This document shows, in pieces, positions 60,504 to 64,000 of a DNA stretch of 64,000 nucleotides (its first letter is position 1; each line of letters starts with the position of its first letter). Below the pieces are notes generated by a model, which did not search any database, was not told the origin of the DNA, and saw only the letters and a list, made by a program, of their open reading frames with translations. Position numbers and translations under genes: made by a program. The stretch spans positions 5,575 through 69,574 of the forward strand of contig CAZVLA010000023.1 of assembly GCA_964627805.1 (NCBI GenBank). The letters run 5' to 3'. The stretch is from CAZAMI01 sp964627805. GTDB taxonomy: Archaea > Thermoproteota > Thermoprotei_A > Sulfolobales > NBVN01.

Positions 60504-61106
60504 CTAAGTTGGCTTCTTACCTACCTTCTCCCATATCTTATAGAGGAACTTAACAGCTTCCTTAGCCTTCTCGACAGTCTCAGTAGGTTCCTTAACTAGT
60601 ATCTTCTCAGCATCGACTATACCAGCAACTAATACTGCCCTCCTCCTACTTATCTTAGGTAGTACCTTATTAGCTGGTCCGTAAATCAGTGCTTCGTGAG
60701 GACATACCTTAACACACTCAGGGTCCCCACCGCATAAGTCGCACTTAATTACCTCACCCTTCATATCCATACCTATAGCTCCGTAGGGGCATACGTAAGC
60801 ACATTCTAAGCAACCTATGCACCTAGCCTCATCAATTAAGTAAGCACCCGTCTCCTCATCATACCTAATAGCGTTTACGGGGCATACCCTAGCGCATGGC
60901 GCGTCCCTACACTGCATACACACACTCGGTATTGATAGGGGTGATTCGGGCTGCGTCATCACAGTTACTCTAGCTAGGTAAGGATTAACTACACCGTAAT
61001 GCTTAGTAGCGCATGCTAACTCACATAAGTGGCACCCAGTACATCTCGAGTAATCAATAGCTAGGACCTTCTTAACACCTAACCTAACCTGAGCCACGGC
61101 CCTCAC
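60504..61106 (-). CDS. Four-cluster ferredoxin subunit of the aldehyde oxidoreductase
   Basis: The 200-residue protein carries four [4Fe-4S] sites: CTGCHLCELAC, CMQCRDAPCARVC, CIGCLECAYVC and CDLCGGDPECVKVC. The C-terminal 55 residues (KVLPKISRRRAVLVAGIVDAEK onward) are not ferredoxin-like. It is coupled to the AOR gene (GTGA overlap), so it is its electron acceptor subunit. It is a paralogue of the protein at 16253-16741. Confidence 0.88.
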   Translation of the reverse strand: MRAVAQVRLGVKKVLAIDYSRCTGCHLCELACATKHYGVVNPYLARVTVMTQPESPLSIPSVCMQCRDAPCARVCPVNAIRYDEETGAYLIDEARCIGCLECAYVCPYGAIGMDMKGEVIKCDLCGGDPECVKVCPHEALIYGPANKVLPKISRRRAVLVAGIVDAEKILVKEPTETVEKAKEAVKFLYKIWEKVGKKPT

Positions 61107-63049
61107 CCCCTAGGGTACTTATCTAGGGGCCATAGTGGTGGCCCCTCCCAATCAGGGTATGACTTACCTATGATGTCCTCACTAGCGAATTCAAGACCTA
61201 ATCTCTTGAGTGTCTCTGGTAGCGGGTATGCTGTCTTAGGGTCGAAGCCCCTCCTCCTTAAGTACTCATCAACCATCTTATTGTGCTTCTCAACCTGCTT
61301 CCTACCCTCATCAGTATTCAGTAGTTCAGGAGGTAGCGGTAGTCCGTAGTGCTTCCTCTTAATACCCTGCCTAATATTAAATAGCATCTCAAGGACGTAG
61401 ATCCTCTCACCAGCTAACTCAATATCCTTAGCAGTGAATTCATAGCCTGTAGCAGCCTTCATTACCTTAGCAACACCCTCCCATAGCGGGTACTTCCAGA
61501 CTAGCGGTATTGCGTGTGGCCAGGTATTTATTGAGCCCTTACACCTACCTATACTATCAGCTATAGCGCATGCGTGCTCACTAACGATTACAGCACCTAC
61601 CGGGTCCTTCCTGTAGTCCGGTAGTCCATTCTCGAGTAGCTTCTTAGGTAGTTCGGGATCCATGTTCCTATCGTTCTCCCAGTAAGCCCATGACCTACCC
61701 TTAAGGTGGTCAGCACCCCTAGTTGATGTTGCGTGTGATAGTGTGAATACTCCATTAAGGAAGTTCACTGAGTACCAGCCCCTATTAAGCCCCTTAACGT
61801 CGTAGCAGTACTTCAGGGCTTCCTCACTAATTAACTTAGCGAAGTTCCTGTAACCCTCAGCTAACTTATTACCGAAGCCCTTCCTGTAGGCAGTCATCTC
61901 AACAAGCTCTAGGAAGGTCTCAGCATCACCCCACCTAAGCTTAATACCCTCAGTGTCCTTGTCAGTCAGTATGCCCTTCTGGTAGAGGAAGGTTGCTAGG
62001 GCTAAGGTATCACCCATAGTTATTACGTCCATACCGTAAGCATCGCATAGGTGCTCCATCTTAAGTACGTACTCAGTATCAGTAACTCCTAAGTTAGCAC
62101 CTAAAGCGAATATTGACTCGAACTCACTTGAGTAACCTATAGTACCTAACGCCCTATAAACATCCTTACAGCCTATCGGGCAGCTATAGCATTGAGTCCT
62201 ACCCACCTCAAACCTAGCGAAGTCCTCAGGTCTTAAGCCGGGGGGTAGTTCCTCAGGACCTAAGTACTTCTCATAATACCTCCAACCCGGGTACCACTGA
62301 AGTAATCCGTAGTGAGTACCTATTGCCGAGTATATCTTCTTAATGAATTCATTCTTCTTGAAGTACTCAAGGTCTAGCTTAGCTAACTCATAGAACGTCT
62401 CGGGATCAGCTAGCTCAACACCCTTAGTACCCCTAACAGCTATAGCTTTTAAGTTCTTAGAACCCCACACAGCTCCAGTACCCCTAGCACCTGAGTGGAA
62501 CTTATCGACCATAGTTGATGCGAACCTAACTAGGTGCTCACCAGCTGGTCCTATACCAGCAACTGCTATGTCGTCACCATGCTCATCCCTTAAAGCATCA
62601 ACCAACTCATCCGTAGTTAATCCCCACAAGTCACTAGCATCCCTAATCTCGACGGTGTCATCCTCAATCCAGACGTACTTAGGCTTACTAGCCCTACCAA
62701 CAACGACTACCTGGTCGTACCCAGCATGCTTTAACTTAGCGGCGAAGTCACCACCTGCGTTACCATCGCCTAAGATCCCAGTAAGTGGTGATAAGGTACT
62801 TACGTGTATCCTACTAGTCATAGGTAATACAGTACCAGCTAAAGCACCATTAGCTAAGCAGAGTACGTTATCAGGGCTTAAGGGGTCAATCCCGGGCTTA
62901 ACTAGCTTGTAGAGCATGTAGTCATTAAGCCCCCTACCACCTAGGAACTTGACAGCTACCTCCCTCTCTAGGGGCTTCTTAATTACCTTCTCCCTACTTA
63001 AGTCAATGATTAAGATAGTACCTCCCCAACCAAGTAGCTTATCAGGCAT
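61103..63049 (-). CDS. aor: Tungsten-containing aldehyde:ferredoxin oxidoreductase (AOR family)
   Basis: The 648-residue enzyme has the AOR N-terminus (LIIDLSREKV, AVKFLGGRGLNDYML), TGAVWGSKNLKAIAVRG for pterin binding, the cluster motif CYSCPIGC near residue 286, STRGADHL, and IADSIGRCKGS with the fourth Cys. It oxidises aldehydes to acids with ferredoxin. VKGLNRGWYSVNF replaces the usual KGLExPxYDPR stretch, so it is a divergent subgroup with uncertain substrate. ATG 63049 follows GGGGGTAG. The ferredoxin subunit is coupled downstream and a MoaD-like gene lies upstream. Confidence 0.9.
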   Translation of the reverse strand: MPDKLLGWGGTILIIDLSREKVIKKPLEREVAVKFLGGRGLNDYMLYKLVKPGIDPLSPDNVLCLANGALAGTVLPMTSRIHVSTLSPLTGILGDGNAGGDFAAKLKHAGYDQVVVVGRASKPKYVWIEDDTVEIRDASDLWGLTTDELVDALRDEHGDDIAVAGIGPAGEHLVRFASTMVDKFHSGARGTGAVWGSKNLKAIAVRGTKGVELADPETFYELAKLDLEYFKKNEFIKKIYSAIGTHYGLLQWYPGWRYYEKYLGPEELPPGLRPEDFARFEVGRTQCYSCPIGCKDVYRALGTIGYSSEFESIFALGANLGVTDTEYVLKMEHLCDAYGMDVITMGDTLALATFLYQKGILTDKDTEGIKLRWGDAETFLELVEMTAYRKGFGNKLAEGYRNFAKLISEEALKYCYDVKGLNRGWYSVNFLNGVFTLSHATSTRGADHLKGRSWAYWENDRNMDPELPKKLLENGLPDYRKDPVGAVIVSEHACAIADSIGRCKGSINTWPHAIPLVWKYPLWEGVAKVMKAATGYEFTAKDIELAGERIYVLEMLFNIRQGIKRKHYGLPLPPELLNTDEGRKQVEKHNKMVDEYLRRRGFDPKTAYPLPETLKRLGLEFASEDIIGKSYPDWEGPPLWPLDKYPRG

Positions 63050-63212
63050 GTACTACCCCCTAACCACTCCTTAAAGCACACCATATAGTCATAAGGAATT
63101 ATAAAAGTATAATTTAACATTAAGTACTTAATAAAGTAATTATAAATCGCTACTACCTAAAATCAAGTTCTTAATGCAGAAGCTACCGATTAAGTAATAT
63201 AATTCAGTTATG

Positions 63213-63470
63213 TTAACCACCGAAAGCAGCTGGTACTATGAGTACCCTATCAAACTCCCTTAACTCAGCATTTAACCCTCCCTTAAACTCCATGGGTATA
63301 CCATTAATGAATATAGCGGACTCCGTACCTAACTCAAGCTTAAGCCCATAAACCTCCTCAAGCTTCTTAAGGAGGTCCTTAAGTCTAGAACCATCATTAA
63401 GTTCAATAGTAACTACCTTCCTACCAACAACTACTGCATACCTACCAACAACCTCAACAGTGACTTTCAA
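63213..63470 (-). CDS. MoaD/ThiS-family sulfur carrier near AOR
   Basis: The product of about 85 residues has a beta-grasp pattern (KVTVEVVGRYAVVVGRK, LKDLLKKLEEVYGL, SAIFINGIPMEF, REFDRVLIVPAAFGG) and ends in the Gly-Gly needed for thiocarboxylation. It would donate sulfur for tungstopterin. The start TTG 63470 is chosen because GGGAGGT lies 5 bases before it; the frame opens at TTG 63488. Position suggests it is dedicated to AOR. Confidence 0.8.
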   Translation of the reverse strand: MKVTVEVVGRYAVVVGRKVVTIELNDGSRLKDLLKKLEEVYGLKLELGTESAIFINGIPMEFKGGLNAELREFDRVLIVPAAFGG

Positions 63471-63488
63471 TTTGAACCTCCCTAACAA

Positions 63489-63841
63489 CAGTAATTACTG
63501 AACTTGAAAACCTAACTTAATGAGTAATTAATTAACGTAAGGTAAGTACTTAATTAAGCAGTCAATCACTTAGTTACCTTAACTAAGTTAATTACTTACC
63601 CAACAACTTAAGGATCGTAAACCTAACTTAAGCTTTTACTGAAGCACTTAATACTTATGTACCTAACGTAAATACTGCTTAAGAACACTAATTATGTTCT
63701 ACTTCATAAGTACTGCTTTTTAGTAGTAGTTAGAAAATGGTTCTACTACCCAACTTATTCATGTATAGCATTTTTTCCTAAGTGTTGTGTATCCTTAACA
63801 TTTATTTTAGTGAGGAACTATTTCTTTAGCGGGAATCCCTC
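63489..63841. other. AT-rich intergenic region before the right-edge gene
   Basis: The 353 bases hold an inverted repeat at 63568-63588 and a TATA-like acatttatttta near 63802, about 39 bases before ATG 63842. There are no ORFs in the local codon style and no recognised RNA gene. Confidence 0.45.
63568..63588. repeat. 9-base inverted repeat (hairpin or operator)
   Basis: ACTTAGTTA and TAACTAAGT are separated by three bases. It lies about 100 bases upstream of the MoaD-like start and 250 bases upstream of the right-edge gene. It could be an operator, although such AT-rich palindromes are frequent here. Confidence 0.4.
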
Positions 63842-64000
63842 ATGGTTCGCTCTAAGGGTATCTCGACTGCTGTGGCTGTGGTTATTACTGCTGTTGTTGT
63901 TGCTGTTGTGGTTGCTGGTGTTACTTATGCTGTAGTACCTAAGGGGGGAGTAACTACCACAACGGTAGTTAAGACAGTAACATCAACAAAGACGGTAACT
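63842..64000 (+). CDS. Start of a secreted Thr-rich protein (cut by window edge)
   Basis: The first 53 codons give MVRSKGISTAVAVVITAV followed by further Val/Ala, then GVTYAVVPKGGVTTTTV. This is a signal peptide or anchor followed by a Thr-rich linker, as in archaeal ABC solute-binding proteins and other exoproteins. The codon use (GTT, GCT, GTG) differs from the GTA/GCA/TTA style elsewhere. The main domain lies outside the window. Confidence 0.66.
   Translation, partial: MVRSKGISTAVAVVITAVVVAVVVAGVTYAVVPKGGVTTTTVVKTVTSTKTVT

Overview
The window comes from a thermophilic archaeon, most likely of the phylum Thermoproteota (Crenarchaeota). The evidence is the gene set: Mre11/Rad50 and HerA/NurA, a Sulfolobus-type two-subunit 2-oxoacid:ferredoxin oxidoreductase, a tungsten aldehyde:ferredoxin oxidoreductase, KaiC/GvpD-like ATPases, a Get3/ArsA ATPase, and DUF2095, DUF996 and Beta_propel proteins. 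Transcription signals agree: TATA boxes lie about 26 bases before many first codons (leaderless genes), genes inside operons carry GGTG/GGAGG ribosome binding sites, GTG and TTG starts are common, and T runs follow several stop codons. I cannot place it to genus. There are no rRNA or tRNA genes, insertion sequences, CRISPR arrays or replication origin that I can see.

Layout. 1-4.6 kb: start of nadE with its likely separate glutaminase, then Maf, PHP and HAD hydrolases, a small membrane protein and an orphan CARF-HTH regulator. 4.7-11 kb: a CstA permease, a Get3/ArsA operon, a KaiC-like ATPase with an overlapping small gene, and DUF2095. 11-16 kb: a membrane/exoprotein block with an ABC exporter and a membrane-anchored ArsR-type regulator. 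16.1-18.8 kb: a leaderless 40-codon ORF, a four-cluster ferredoxin, an FAD oxidoreductase and DUF996. 18.8-25.5 kb: upp, cysS, DUF1634 with TauE, a BirA-like protein without its biotin loop, a second KaiC-like ATPase, and three small Trp/Tyr/Pro-rich proteins in one operon. 25.8-36.6 kb: Lrp, symporter, hisD, antiporter with CBS protein, HD hydrolase, zinc ribbon, kinase-like protein with Mrp, and an ABC-class ATPase. 36.7-43.8 kb: beta-propeller exoprotein, 2-oxoacid oxidoreductase, and a receptor-like membrane protein with a cytoplasmic HTH. 43.9-51.4 kb: nadA-nadC-nadX, then mre11-rad50 and an HD nucleotidase. 51.4-60.4 kb: two exoproteins, two transporters and nurA-herA. 60.5-63.5 kb: AOR operon with its ferredoxin and a MoaD-like carrier. 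At the right edge a Thr-rich exoprotein begins.

How the genes work together. nadX, nadA and nadC make nicotinate mononucleotide from aspartate by an oxygen-independent route, and nadE with the amidohydrolase at the left edge would finish NAD+. The 2-oxoacid and aldehyde oxidoreductases reduce ferredoxin, and the 16 kb ferredoxin/flavoprotein pair could pass those electrons on. mre11-rad50 and herA-nurA make the archaeal end-resection machine but sit in two separate operons.

The least explained items are two candidate C/D box guide RNAs with matching box spacing (39.1 kb minus, 53.1 kb plus), the 40-codon leaderless ORF, the Trp/Tyr/Pro-rich triad, the BirA-like protein without its active-site loop, and the membrane receptor with a cytoplasmic HTH. 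Four convergent gene pairs also share a palindromic stop (TTAA or CTAG).
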